DNA of 64,000 nucleotides from Leclercia sp. 29361 (GTDB lineage Bacteria > Pseudomonadota > Gammaproteobacteria > Enterobacterales > Enterobacteriaceae). The DNA lies in contig NZ_CP049786.1 in the NCBI RefSeq assembly GCF_011290365.1, positions 2,046,001 to 2,110,000 on the forward strand, in the 5' to 3' direction. Positions within the stretch are counted from its first letter, which is position 1, and every line of letters starts with the position of its first letter. This document shows, in pieces, positions 26,950-36,141 of the stretch. The notes beneath the pieces were generated by a model. That model did not search any database, was not told the origin of the DNA, and worked only from the letters and a program-made list of their open reading frames with translations. The translations under genes and the position numbers were made by a program.

Positions 26950-27917
26950 GCAGATTGCCGGGATTCAGCCCCCAGTTCGACTCTATCCAGCAGTTTATTC
27001 TTACCCTGACGCATGTGGTCTGGGAGCAGAAGGACATTGGCCAACTGGCCGATTTTTACGCCACGCCGGTGGTGTTTATCACCCCGGAGAAGAAGCTTAA
27101 CGATCTCTCGCAGTTTATGCGCCTGACCCTGGAGGCGATGCACAGCTTCCCCCAGCGTACCGTGCTGACGGAAGACATTCTGGTGACGCAAAACCCCGGG
27201 GATGAGCATTACGCTGCCCAGCGCACGATTGCCTGCATCCGCCATCAGGGGGAGGGCTTCTTCGGCCCGCCAACCGGGAAAACCGTCTGGGTGCGTACCT
27301 GGGCCGACCGGATTTGCGCCGAGGGAGCCGTGCGCCAGGAGTGGCTCCTGCAGGACCGGGCGGCGATTGTGGCCCAGTTAGGACTCAACGTGCAGGCGTT
27401 CGCGCGCAACCTGGGCGTGATGCAGGATCAGCTGGGAATGGTGCGTGAAAGCGCGGAAACCCTCGACGCGCGCTGGGCGGGTGGGCCTGAAGGCGACGAT
27501 GTCGACGGGCCGATTGCCGGCGTGGTGGAGCGCTATCTGACGATGTGGGCGGGGGGCAACAGCGGCACCGTGCCGGGCCTGTATCATCCAGCCGCCACGC
27601 TCTATGCGCCGGGGCACTGCATCGGTACCGGCGAGCAGGAGATCGCCGCGCTGCTGTCGGGCTACCGGGCCTCCTTTGCCGACAGCGAAGTGCAGTTGCA
27701 CCACCTGATCGTGCGTCGGGACCCCAACGAGCCGGTGCGCATTTCCCTGCGCTGGTCGCTGCTGACCTGGCACGACGGCTACGGAAAATTTGGCGTACCG
27801 ACCCGTAAACCGGTCTCCATTACCGGTATCAGCCAGCTGGAATTACGCGATGGGTTAATTATTCGCGAATATTTAGGCATTGATGAATTAGCTATCTGGT
27901 CACAACTCGTTAATTAA
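26946..27917 (+). CDS. Double NTF2-like (SnoaL-type) protein A
   Basis: A 323-residue protein made of two NTF2-like cone-fold domains, about 10-140 and 180-320. Each has the pattern of helix, DFYA/LYHPAATLYAPGH strand and R-containing strands ending RQEWLLQDRAAI or IIREYLGIDELAIW. Such domains occur in SnoaL-type cyclases, epoxide hydrolases and ketosteroid isomerases. A fused pair suggests a built-in dimer. It is translationally coupled to the regulator. The reaction is unknown. Confidence 0.75.
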   Translation: MSRLPGFSPQFDSIQQFILTLTHVVWEQKDIGQLADFYATPVVFITPEKKLNDLSQFMRLTLEAMHSFPQRTVLTEDILVTQNPGDEHYAAQRTIACIRHQGEGFFGPPTGKTVWVRTWADRICAEGAVRQEWLLQDRAAIVAQLGLNVQAFARNLGVMQDQLGMVRESAETLDARWAGGPEGDDVDGPIAGVVERYLTMWAGGNSGTVPGLYHPAATLYAPGHCIGTGEQEIAALLSGYRASFADSEVQLHHLIVRRDPNEPVRISLRWSLLTWHDGYGKFGVPTRKPVSITGISQLELRDGLIIREYLGIDELAIWSQLVN

Positions 27918-27953
27918 GCGAAATATCGTTATCTAAAAAACGTTTTTAATTCT

Positions 27954-27973
27954 GCCGCAATATCTGTTGCGGC
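27954..27973 (+). repeat. Hairpin in the leader of NTF2-like gene B
   Basis: GCCGCAA / TTGCGGC forms a 7-bp stem with a 6-base loop in the 118-base gap between the two NTF2-like genes. Only CTCTCTTCTCC follows, so it is at best a weak terminator or a processing hairpin. Confidence 0.45.
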
Positions 27974-28035
27974 TCTCTTCTCCATCCATTCCGGGTGCGG
28001 GATCGTATTGTCTGAAAATAGATGCAGGAGTTTAT

Positions 28036-29175
28036 ATGTCTTCAACCGAAGCAACAAATAAAGCGCCAGCCGTACCCGAAAAAAACAGTAAACTTACCCG
28101 CGACGAACCGGTATTACAAATTGAACGCCGGGACTTTATTGATTTAGTCCCGGAGAAACGTCCGCGGGCGCAATCATTACGTGGATTCGATGAGTGTTAT
28201 ACCGATATTGTCGATTACATCGTTCGCTGTACCCATAAAATATGGGATGAACGCGACGTGGGATTAATTTACACCCACTATACCCACAACTGCGTGTTAT
28301 ATAACGCGCTGGGCACGCTCTATACCCGCGAGCAGGTGGTGCAGGATACCCTTCAGCGTCTGGTGGCCTTCCCGGAGCGCCGCGGCATGGCTACCCAGGT
28401 GATCTGGAATGGTAACGACGTGGACGGTTTCTATACTTCGCACCTGGTGACCGGCAGCGGACGCCACACTCAGTTCAGCCACCTCGGCAAGCCGACCAAC
28501 CGCACCTTCGTCACCCGCACCGTGGCCGACTGCATGATCCACGAGAACAAGATCTACCGGGAGTGGGTGGTGAGCGACAACATGTCCCTGATGAAGCAGC
28601 TCGGGCTCAATACCGACGAGATCGCCTTTAACATGGCGAAAGAGCAGTTCGACAAGGGCTTTCGCGTCACCGACATCGGCGAAAACGGCCGCATGCTGGG
28701 GCAGTATCCGCCGGAAATGGTCTGCGACGTCTCCATTGCCCACACCGACACCGAAGAGCAGTGCCTGCGCTGGCTGCACGAAATCTACAACCGCCGGATG
28801 CTGGGCAAGATCAAAGAGGTCTACGCCCCGAACGTTCAGTGGCACGGCCCGCTGATGAAAGAGCTGTACGGCACGGCGTCGGTCACCCATCAGACCCTGG
28901 CCCTGATCGGCATGATCCCGGACGGCGCCTGGCTGCCGCAGCATATCTGCTCCAACCCGTGCGAGGAGGGCGGCACCAAGGTGGCGGTGCGCTGGATTAT
29001 TGAGGGGCATCATCTGGGCTACGGCGAGCTGGGTAAACCGACCGGTGAACGCCTGTTCGTGATGGGCATGTCTCACTACCACATTATCAACGGCAAAATC
29101 GTCGACGAGTGGGTGGTTTACGATCACCTGGCGCTGCTGGCGCAAATCAAACTGGGTCAAATGGAGGAAGCGTAA
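28036..29175 (+). CDS. Double NTF2-like (SnoaL-type) protein B
   Basis: A 379-residue protein starting at the ATG after GCAGGAG. A low-complexity N-terminal tail (about 1-45) is followed by two NTF2-like domains (about 50-200 and 230-375), with repeated endings YREWVVSDNMSLMKQLGL and VDEWVVYDHLALLAQIKL. It is related in layout to protein A and may act with it as a hetero-oligomer. Its stop overlaps the start of the second HisD-like gene (TAATG). Confidence 0.75.
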   Translation: MSSTEATNKAPAVPEKNSKLTRDEPVLQIERRDFIDLVPEKRPRAQSLRGFDECYTDIVDYIVRCTHKIWDERDVGLIYTHYTHNCVLYNALGTLYTREQVVQDTLQRLVAFPERRGMATQVIWNGNDVDGFYTSHLVTGSGRHTQFSHLGKPTNRTFVTRTVADCMIHENKIYREWVVSDNMSLMKQLGLNTDEIAFNMAKEQFDKGFRVTDIGENGRMLGQYPPEMVCDVSIAHTDTEEQCLRWLHEIYNRRMLGKIKEVYAPNVQWHGPLMKELYGTASVTHQTLALIGMIPDGAWLPQHICSNPCEEGGTKVAVRWIIEGHHLGYGELGKPTGERLFVMGMSHYHIINGKIVDEWVVYDHLALLAQIKLGQMEEA

Positions 29176-30485
29176 TGTCTGTACAGTCAATTGTTGACCA
29201 GGTGAGCTGGATTAAACGTCCCCAGGGGCAGGATGCGCAGGCCGACAGGTCGTTAACCGACACGGTGAGCGCCATTATTGAGCGCGTAAAAGCTGACGGC
29301 GACGCGGCCCTGAGAAGCTATTCTCAACAGTTTGATAAGGTGGTGCCGGCGCAGTTTGAAGTCAGCGCTGAGGAGATCGAGACCGCACTCAGGGAGATGG
29401 ATCCCCAGACCCGCCGCGACAGCGAGTTTGCCATCCAGCAGGTGCGCCGCTTTGCCGAAGCCCAGCTCGCCACCATGCAGCCGCTGGAGGTAGAAACCCT
29501 GCCCGGCGTCCATCTGGGGCACCGCATTATCCCCGTCCAGACGGTGGGCTGTTACGTCCCCGGAGGCCGCTACCCGATCCTCTCCGCGCCGGTAATGTCC
29601 ATCGTGCCGGCGACGGTGGCCGGATGTGAGCAGATCATTGCCTGTCTGCCGCCCGCGGCGCACCCGGCGATGATTGCGGTCTGTCATCTCGCCGGGGCGC
29701 ATCGGATCTTTAAAATCGGCGGGGCGCAGGCCATCGCCGCCATGGCCTGGGGCACCGAAAGCGTCCCGGCGGTGGATAAAATTGTCGGGCCGGGCAACGC
29801 CTTTGTGAACGAGGCCAAGCGCCAGGTATTCGGCAAGGTGGGGATTGACGCCCTGGCCGGACCGAGCGAGATCTTCACCATCGCCGACGACAGCGCCGAT
29901 GCGCGCATTATTGCCGCCGACCTGCTGGCCCAGGCCGAGCATGATGTCCATACCCGCGTCGGGCTGGCAACCACCAGCCGGGCGATTGCCGAAGGCACCC
30001 TGGCAGAGATCGAACGCCAGCTGAAAAACCTGCCTACCGCCGCTACGGCGGGCGAGGCCTGGCGTCGTCAGGGTGAAATTGTGGTCTGTGACAGCGAGGA
30101 GCAGCTAATCGCCTTCGCAGACTACATGGCCACCGAGCATCTGCAGGTCCATACCCGGGATCCGCACGGCACGGCGGCGAAAATCCGCAATTACGGCTCG
30201 CTGTTTATCGGCCAGAATGCCAGCGTGGTGTTCTCGGATAAATGCTGCGGCACCAACCATACTCTGCCGACCATGGCGGCGGCGCGCTATACCGGCGGGC
30301 TGTGGGTAGGGGCTTACGTTAAGATCTGTACCCATCAGTGGATCGACGAGCAGGGTATCGCCGCCATTGCCGAACCGGCGATCCGCCAGAGCCGTACCGA
30401 GGGGATGCAGGCCCACCGCCGCGCGGCGGAGATCCGTCTGCGTCCAGAGGCACTGGATACCATCACCTCCGGGCTGCGCGACTAA
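29175..30485 (+). CDS. HisD-like dehydrogenase (second paralog)
   Basis: A 436-residue member of the histidinol dehydrogenase family. It keeps QAEHDVH, TEHLQVH, SDKCCGTNHTLP and EGMQAHRR, matching the zinc and catalytic residues of HisD. It is clearly divergent from the paralog at 22893, so each may act on a different alcohol or on different stereoisomers. It is coupled to NTF2-like gene B by an overlapping start and stop. Confidence 0.9.
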   Translation: MSVQSIVDQVSWIKRPQGQDAQADRSLTDTVSAIIERVKADGDAALRSYSQQFDKVVPAQFEVSAEEIETALREMDPQTRRDSEFAIQQVRRFAEAQLATMQPLEVETLPGVHLGHRIIPVQTVGCYVPGGRYPILSAPVMSIVPATVAGCEQIIACLPPAAHPAMIAVCHLAGAHRIFKIGGAQAIAAMAWGTESVPAVDKIVGPGNAFVNEAKRQVFGKVGIDALAGPSEIFTIADDSADARIIAADLLAQAEHDVHTRVGLATTSRAIAEGTLAEIERQLKNLPTAATAGEAWRRQGEIVVCDSEEQLIAFADYMATEHLQVHTRDPHGTAAKIRNYGSLFIGQNASVVFSDKCCGTNHTLPTMAAARYTGGLWVGAYVKICTHQWIDEQGIAAIAEPAIRQSRTEGMQAHRRAAEIRLRPEALDTITSGLRD

Positions 30486-30537
30486 AGGCGACAGGAGGTC
30501 GGGCGAGAGCCTGGCCTCCGGCAGGCTAAAGGATGCT

Positions 30538-31848
30538 ATGAAAAAACAACGGCTGATCCCCCCCGCGGATTGTGTGGCGGAGATAACCCGACGGCTGGCG
30601 ACTATTGATGCGAATCCGCAGCTGAACGCCATTCTCGGGATCAACCCGAATGCCCTTGCTGAGGCGGCTGAGCGCCAGAGGCGGCGTGACGGTAGTCTGT
30701 TAGGCCCGCTGCACGGTGTGCCGCTGATCGTCAAAGATAATATCGCCTGCGCCGGGCTGCCCCTGACATTAGGTTGCGCTGCGCTGGCGCAGCTACGGGC
30801 GACAACGGATGCGCTGGTGGTGCGTCGGCTGCGCCAGGCCGGGGCGATTATTCTCGCCCGGGCGAATATGTCTGAGTTTGCCTTCGACGTCCGCTCCCGC
30901 AGCACGCTGGGCGGGGATGTGCGTCACCCGCAGTTTCCGGGTATCACCGCAGGCGGCTCCAGCGGGGGCAGCGCGGCGGCAGTGGCGGCCGGGATGGCTG
31001 AAGGCGCGCTCGGCACCGATACCGGCGGCTCGATCCGCATCCCGTGCAGCTATACCGGACTGGTGGGGTTGAGGCCGCGGGTGCGCCGGGCGCAAATGCA
31101 GGGCATCGCGCCGCTCTCCCTGAGCAAAGACACGGTGGGGCCGATGGTGCACAGCGTCCAGGACGCGGCTCTGCTGCACGCGATTATCCATGGCCAGACG
31201 CCTGACACTGTTCAACCTCTGTCGCTGAAAGGCGTGCGGTTAGGCGTTATCCGAGCCCTGGAAGGGCGTGATCCTCAGCAACTGGCCGTCTGGCATGACG
31301 CCATCGCCACCTTGAGGCGGCACGGCGCGACGATCGTGGAGATTGACCTGCCGATCCTGCCCGAGGTGGCGAGTGCCACTTGTCTGAGCCTGTATGAGTT
31401 TCGCGTGGGGTTTGATGTCTGGTTACAGCAGCAGCCCGGCGCGCCTGCGGGGCTCCGGGGGATTATTGCCTCCGGGCAATTTTTGCCGGAGTTTATGCCG
31501 CTCCTGACCCGGATGCTCGCCAGCGAGAGGTTAAAAACGCCGGAGTGGTTTGCCGGACGGCAGCTGCGGCGTCGGCTGCAACAGGCCCTGGGGCAGATAG
31601 CAGAGCAGGGGCGACTCGACGGTTTTCTCTACCCAACGGTGAGCCGGATTGCCGACAGCCTTGAGAAAATGCCCCCCGGCTGTGGCCCCGAACTGGCGGC
31701 CATCAGCGGGTTTGCCGCCATCACGCTCCCCTGCGGTCGCACGCAAACCGGCTTCCCCGTAGGGCTCGAAATACTCTCCTGTGCCGGAGAGGAATCCTCC
31801 TTACTGGCGCTGGCCGCCGCCTGCGAAACCGCCTTCAGTCCGGGGTAA
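30538..31848 (+). CDS. Amidase-signature hydrolase
   Basis: A 436-residue amidase. The catalytic triad Lys is in VKDNIACAG, the cis-Ser and nucleophile Ser in AGGSSGGSAAAVAAG and GTDTGGSIRIP. I chose the ATG at 30538, which follows CTAAAGGATGCT and begins MKKQRLIPPADC. It is the last gene of the right arm and overlaps the convergent ydhS by 14 bases. It may hydrolyse an amide-bearing substrate before the oxidations, or be a GatA-like paralog recruited to the pathway. Confidence 0.9.
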   Translation: MKKQRLIPPADCVAEITRRLATIDANPQLNAILGINPNALAEAAERQRRRDGSLLGPLHGVPLIVKDNIACAGLPLTLGCAALAQLRATTDALVVRRLRQAGAIILARANMSEFAFDVRSRSTLGGDVRHPQFPGITAGGSSGGSAAAVAAGMAEGALGTDTGGSIRIPCSYTGLVGLRPRVRRAQMQGIAPLSLSKDTVGPMVHSVQDAALLHAIIHGQTPDTVQPLSLKGVRLGVIRALEGRDPQQLAVWHDAIATLRRHGATIVEIDLPILPEVASATCLSLYEFRVGFDVWLQQQPGAPAGLRGIIASGQFLPEFMPLLTRMLASERLKTPEWFAGRQLRRRLQQALGQIAEQGRLDGFLYPTVSRIADSLEKMPPGCGPELAAISGFAAITLPCGRTQTGFPVGLEILSCAGEESSLLALAAACETAFSPG

Positions 31849-33448
31849 AGCGCAGCCATTTGCGCACGCGCGAGGCGGGTTGCACGGCAGCTTTGGCCAT
31901 CGCCTCGCCAATCTCGGCGCACACCACCAGCCCCTGCACAAAGGGGCGATCGTGCATCAGGTACGGCAGGGCACCGAAAGCAATTTTCCCGCGCAGGTAG
32001 TCGGGGGCCAGCAGGGTGTAATCATCGCCGACATCGGGAATATCCTCTCCGGCGGACTCCAGCTGGTGGCGCAGGACCGGAAACGGCAGGTCTTTGGTTT
32101 TGAGCGGTTGCTGCCCGCGCGCGTCAATAAACACATCGAAATACCAGGCTTCGCCCTCGACATGGATCACCGTCCGATCCTCTTTCAACGCCAGCTCATA
32201 ATCAGCGCCGAGGGTAAGAATGCTGATAACGCCCGCTTCGCGCAGGGCCAGCAGACGGCGGATCGACTGGGAGGGGATCGCCGCATAGTTGTCGATGAAA
32301 ATGCGCGCCAGACCGACCTTAAAGCGCTCTCTGTCCTCTTCAGTCAGATGGGGAACAATCTTCTCCACGGCCTCATGCAGCCGCAGGATGGTGTAGCGCC
32401 ACGGTACCGTGCGTTTGTCGCGCTTGTTGCGTTCCACTTCATCGAGGTTAGAGACCGCCCAGCGGAACGGACCCTGTTTTTCCCGGTCGGCAAACCAGGC
32501 CTCGCGAATGGTGTCAGCCGTCAGGGTCTCTAACGCCACCGCCTTACTCCACTGCGGGTCGGCGTGCTGCAGCTCGGCCACAATGAGGTCAAAGATGCGA
32601 TCCAGTAATCCTTCTGAGCCCTGTTCGATAGCGGCATCTATTGCCGCTTCCGTGGCGATGGTCAGCGGCTCGTAGGGGATCGGGCAGTAAAAGTCGGCTT
32701 CGGGCAGGATCCCCGAGCGGGACATCAGCACAATCTTCAGCGCCTCGCTGCCCTCATCCAGCCGGAACTGGATCTGTTCATCTTCGGATTCAATAAATGT
32801 GCCGTGCTGAACGGCCACCGCCATCGCCGCATCCAGCCCGCTCAGCGAGGTGCCCATAATGCCGACGTCGCAGGCGGGGATTCTGGCCTCCATCAGCCCG
32901 GACCACGGACTCGGGAAGAAGGATCGCGATGCGGCCTCCTCATCCGGCCAGACGTGCCCGGTGGCGATTACCGCCAGATCGAACGGCTTCGGTGTCGGCT
33001 CACCCTCGGCCCAGAGATTAACCCCCTCAGGCGTGGCCTCCACGTCGGTCACCTGGCAGGACTCGCGCACCTCTACTTCAAAGCCCGCTTTTTTCGCCTC
33101 CTCGACCAGCTGTACAAACTGATCGCGGAAATATTCCCCCAGCAGGATGCGCGGCAGGAACTGGCGCACGTGCAGGGTCGATTTCTCCACACCGTAGCGC
33201 GCCAGATGGGCATCGTCCTGGGTACGCAGCCAGTCAATATAGGTGGAAAAGATGGGCGGGATTTCAATGCTGGCGATGTTAGCCAGCATCAGTCTTGAGT
33301 TGTCTTCGTCGCTGTAGGGCATGCCAACCCCGGCTTTTTCAGCCTGCTCATAAACGGTGATGCAAAGCGGCGTCCGATGGTTCAGTAGGGAATAAAACGT
33401 ATAAATGCCGGTCGGCCCTGCGCCGATAATGGCGATCCTTTTCATCAA
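31835..33448 (-). CDS. ydhS: YdhS, FAD/NAD(P)-binding protein
   Basis: A 537-residue flavoprotein matching E. coli YdhS (534 residues) throughout: Rossmann motif GAGPTGIYTFYSLL at residues 8-21, GVGMPYSDEDNSRLMLANIASIEIPP, second nucleotide motif GIMGTSLSGLDAAMAVA. The reaction is unknown. In E. coli it sits beside the anaerobically induced ydhYVWXUT Fe-S operon; here it is beside another anaerobic reductase operon, divergent across a 293-base gap, which suggests a shared redox theme. Confidence 0.93.
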   Translation of the reverse strand: MMKRIAIIGAGPTGIYTFYSLLNHRTPLCITVYEQAEKAGVGMPYSDEDNSRLMLANIASIEIPPIFSTYIDWLRTQDDAHLARYGVEKSTLHVRQFLPRILLGEYFRDQFVQLVEEAKKAGFEVEVRESCQVTDVEATPEGVNLWAEGEPTPKPFDLAVIATGHVWPDEEAASRSFFPSPWSGLMEARIPACDVGIMGTSLSGLDAAMAVAVQHGTFIESEDEQIQFRLDEGSEALKIVLMSRSGILPEADFYCPIPYEPLTIATEAAIDAAIEQGSEGLLDRIFDLIVAELQHADPQWSKAVALETLTADTIREAWFADREKQGPFRWAVSNLDEVERNKRDKRTVPWRYTILRLHEAVEKIVPHLTEEDRERFKVGLARIFIDNYAAIPSQSIRRLLALREAGVISILTLGADYELALKEDRTVIHVEGEAWYFDVFIDARGQQPLKTKDLPFPVLRHQLESAGEDIPDVGDDYTLLAPDYLRGKIAFGALPYLMHDRPFVQGLVVCAEIGEAMAKAAVQPASRVRKWLRFTPD

Positions 33449-33673
33449 TGCTCACCCTTTTTTTGCCTGCCTGACAATCGCCTCAGGCACGCGCGTTATT
33501 AATCCATGAAAAATAAGTGTGGTTGAAAACGCAAAATGAGCAAATCGGCAGTGGTGGCATACCCCTAATTCATTAGTTTTATGAATGTATATGAAAAATA
33601 ACATTCGCATACTCAATTGTTTTAGCTAAATAAAATAAAAATAACGTGCTTAGTACAGGGCACATTTTCTCAA

Positions 33674-33687
33674 TTGATTCATATCAA
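33674..33687. promoter_or_regulatory. FNR box of the reductase operon
   Basis: TTGATTCATATCAA matches the FNR consensus TTGATnnnnATCAA perfectly. It lies 55 bases before the reductase start. With AGAATG or TATAGG as -10 just downstream, the centre falls near -41.5 to -35, the position for a class II anaerobic activator. The rest of the gap 33449-33741 is AT-rich with no gene seen. Confidence 0.88.
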
Positions 33688-33741
33688 ATACCGAATTGGG
33701 GTTATAGGGAAGAATGCACCTCTTTTTTGAGAGGGAACAAC

Positions 33742-36141
33742 ATGTCAGAACGCAAAGAAAAAAGGGACGCGCTTTTTCCCGACATCACGCGCCGGGGACT
33801 GCTCAAGGCCAGCTCAGCGCTGGTGACGCTGCCCTTTGTGATGTCCGGCAAGGCCTTTGCCGCCAAAAGCGAAACCGGAACGACACCTGAAGCCGCTGGC
33901 GCTGCGGAACGCGTCGTCCAGACCTGCAGCACCTTTGACTGCGGTGGTAAATGCGATATCCGCGCCCACGTCGCCGACGGCGTGGTCACCCAGATCACCA
34001 CTCGCCCGGACAGCGCGCTCGATCCAGAGATGCCGGTGATGCGCGCCTGCGTGCGCGGTCGCAGCTATCGCAAGTTTGTCTACCACCCGGATCGCCTGAA
34101 ATATCCGATGAAGCGCGTCGGCAAACGGGGCGAGGGGAAGTTTGAGCGCATCTCCTGGGAGGAAGCTACCACGCTGATTGCCGACAACCTGCAGCGCATT
34201 ACCGCCAAATATGGCCCGGCGTGCCGCTTTGTGCATAACAATACCGCTACCAGCGGGGGCACCTTCTCCGGCGATAAGATGATGCGTCGTCTGCTCAATC
34301 TCACCGGGGGCTATCTGGAGTACTACCACTCGGTGAGTATGGGCAATACCGCCGCCGCCACGCCTTATACCTACGGCACGGCCGCCAGCGGTAACTCGCT
34401 GGATACCCTCGCCGATACAAAGCTGGTGATTTTGTGGGGGCACAACCCGACCGAAACCATCTTCGGCCACACCAACCACTATTTTCAGCAGATGAAACAG
34501 AACGGCACCCGCTTTATCGTCGTCGATCCGCGCTACTCCGATACCGTGGCGTCGCTGGCCGATGAGTGGATCCCGCTGCTGCCTGCTACCGATAACGCTC
34601 TGATGGACGCGATGATGTACGTCATCGTCAGCGAAAATCTGCACGATAAAGCCTTTATCGATCGCTATACCCTGGGCTTTGACGAGGCCTCCATGCCGGA
34701 GGGCGTCCCCGCCAACGAGTCGCTGGTGGCCTACCTGATGGGGGATAAAGACGGTCAGGTTAAAACCCCCGAATGGGCGGAAAAGATCACCCGGGTTCCG
34801 GCCCAGACGATTCGCCAGCTGGCGCGGGATTACGCCAACACCAAACCGGCGGCCCTGATTCAGGGCTGGGGTCCGCAGCGCCATAACTGCGGCGAGCGTA
34901 CTGCCCGCGGGTCGACGCTGCTGGCAACCCTTACCGGCAACGTCGGCATTAAGGGCGGCTGGGCAGCAGGCTATGGCGGCAGCAGCAACCGTAAATTCGC
35001 CGCCGGCCCGGAGATGCCAGATAACCCGGTCAAAGAGAGCATCTCGATCATGAACTGGGTGCAGGCCGCCGACGATGCCAGCAAGGTGACGGCAGAGCAG
35101 GGGCTGAAAGGCGGGGATAAGCTCCAGAGCAATATCCGGATCCTCTTCTCGCTGGCGGGCAACTACCTGGCGAACCAGAACCCGGATCTGCATCAGGCGG
35201 TGAAGGTGCTGGAGGATGAGTCAAAGATCGAGTTTATCGTCGCCAGCGACCTCTATATGACCCCGAGCGCCCGCTATGCGGATCTGCTGTTACCGGAAAC
35301 CAGCTTTATGGAACGCTGGAACATCGGGGAAACCTGGGGGACGGCAAGCTATCTGATCCTGTCAGAGAAGCTGATTGAGCCGGAGTTTGAACGCCGCTCT
35401 GACTATGACTGGCAGCGTGAAGTCGCCGCTAAGCTGGGGATTGAGCCGCAGTTCAGCGAAGGCCGCACCGAGCAGGCGTGGATTGAGCATATCTGGGAGC
35501 AGACCCGTCTCTCCATGCCGGATGAACATCTGCCGACGTTCGCCGAGCTGCGGGAAAAACGTCAGCATCTGTTTAAGGGCAAGCCGCATATTGCCTTTGA
35601 AGACAACATCCGCGATCCGCAGAATCATCCCTTCCCGACGCCGTCCGGGAAAATTGAGATCTTCTCAAAGCGTCTGTATGACATGAATAACCCGGAGATC
35701 CCGGCGCTGTCGCATTACGTTCCAGCGCACGAAGGCCCGGAAGATGCGCTCGCGAAGCAGTTCCCGCTCCAGCTGATCACCTGGAAAGGGAAAAACCGCG
35801 CCAACTCCACGCAGTATGCCAACCCCTGGCTGCAGGAAGTGCAGGTCCAGAAACTGTGGATCAACCCGGAGGATGCCCGGAAGCGGGGGATCCGGCAGGG
35901 GGATAGCGTGCGTATTCACAATCAGCGCGGTGTCTGCCAGGTCCCGGCAGAAGTCACCATGCGCATTATGCCTGGGGTAGTCGCCATGCAGGCCGGGGCC
36001 TGGTGGCAGCCGGATGCCGAGGGCGTTGATCACGGCGGATGTGCCAACGTCCTGAGCTCCGCACGTATTACTCCGCTTGCGAAAGGCAATTCTCATCAAA
36101 CCATGCTTGTGGAGGTCGCAAAGTATGAGTCAGCAGTATAA
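33742..36141 (+). CDS. DmsA-type molybdopterin reductase, catalytic subunit
   Basis: A 799-residue molybdenum enzyme of the DMSO reductase family. The Tat signal is RRGLLKASSALV (17-28) with cleavage after KAFA. The Fe-S motif C62-x4-C67-x3-C71 with C103 matches the DmsA layout. The molybdopterin domains run through GGYLEYYHSVSMGN, LVILWGHNPTE and the C-terminal cofactor domain (GQGDSVRIHNQRG-like). The start ATG has GAGGGAACAAC before it. Substrate could be DMSO, TMAO or another S- or N-oxide; a thiosulfate or tetrathionate role is less likely with this Cys spacing. It should be exported folded and face the periplasm. Confidence 0.9.
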   Translation: MSERKEKRDALFPDITRRGLLKASSALVTLPFVMSGKAFAAKSETGTTPEAAGAAERVVQTCSTFDCGGKCDIRAHVADGVVTQITTRPDSALDPEMPVMRACVRGRSYRKFVYHPDRLKYPMKRVGKRGEGKFERISWEEATTLIADNLQRITAKYGPACRFVHNNTATSGGTFSGDKMMRRLLNLTGGYLEYYHSVSMGNTAAATPYTYGTAASGNSLDTLADTKLVILWGHNPTETIFGHTNHYFQQMKQNGTRFIVVDPRYSDTVASLADEWIPLLPATDNALMDAMMYVIVSENLHDKAFIDRYTLGFDEASMPEGVPANESLVAYLMGDKDGQVKTPEWAEKITRVPAQTIRQLARDYANTKPAALIQGWGPQRHNCGERTARGSTLLATLTGNVGIKGGWAAGYGGSSNRKFAAGPEMPDNPVKESISIMNWVQAADDASKVTAEQGLKGGDKLQSNIRILFSLAGNYLANQNPDLHQAVKVLEDESKIEFIVASDLYMTPSARYADLLLPETSFMERWNIGETWGTASYLILSEKLIEPEFERRSDYDWQREVAAKLGIEPQFSEGRTEQAWIEHIWEQTRLSMPDEHLPTFAELREKRQHLFKGKPHIAFEDNIRDPQNHPFPTPSGKIEIFSKRLYDMNNPEIPALSHYVPAHEGPEDALAKQFPLQLITWKGKNRANSTQYANPWLQEVQVQKLWINPEDARKRGIRQGDSVRIHNQRGVCQVPAEVTMRIMPGVVAMQAGAWWQPDAEGVDHGGCANVLSSARITPLAKGNSHQTMLVEVAKYESAV

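Noticed and set aside
22893..30485. Histidine biosynthesis genes
   Set aside because: No other his genes are near, and the neighbours are a transporter, an SDR, an aldolase and a LacI-type regulator.
33814..35193. A 459-codon open frame opposite the molybdopterin subunit
   Set aside because: Low-complexity antisense of a clear DmsA-type gene; no ribosome binding site or motifs.
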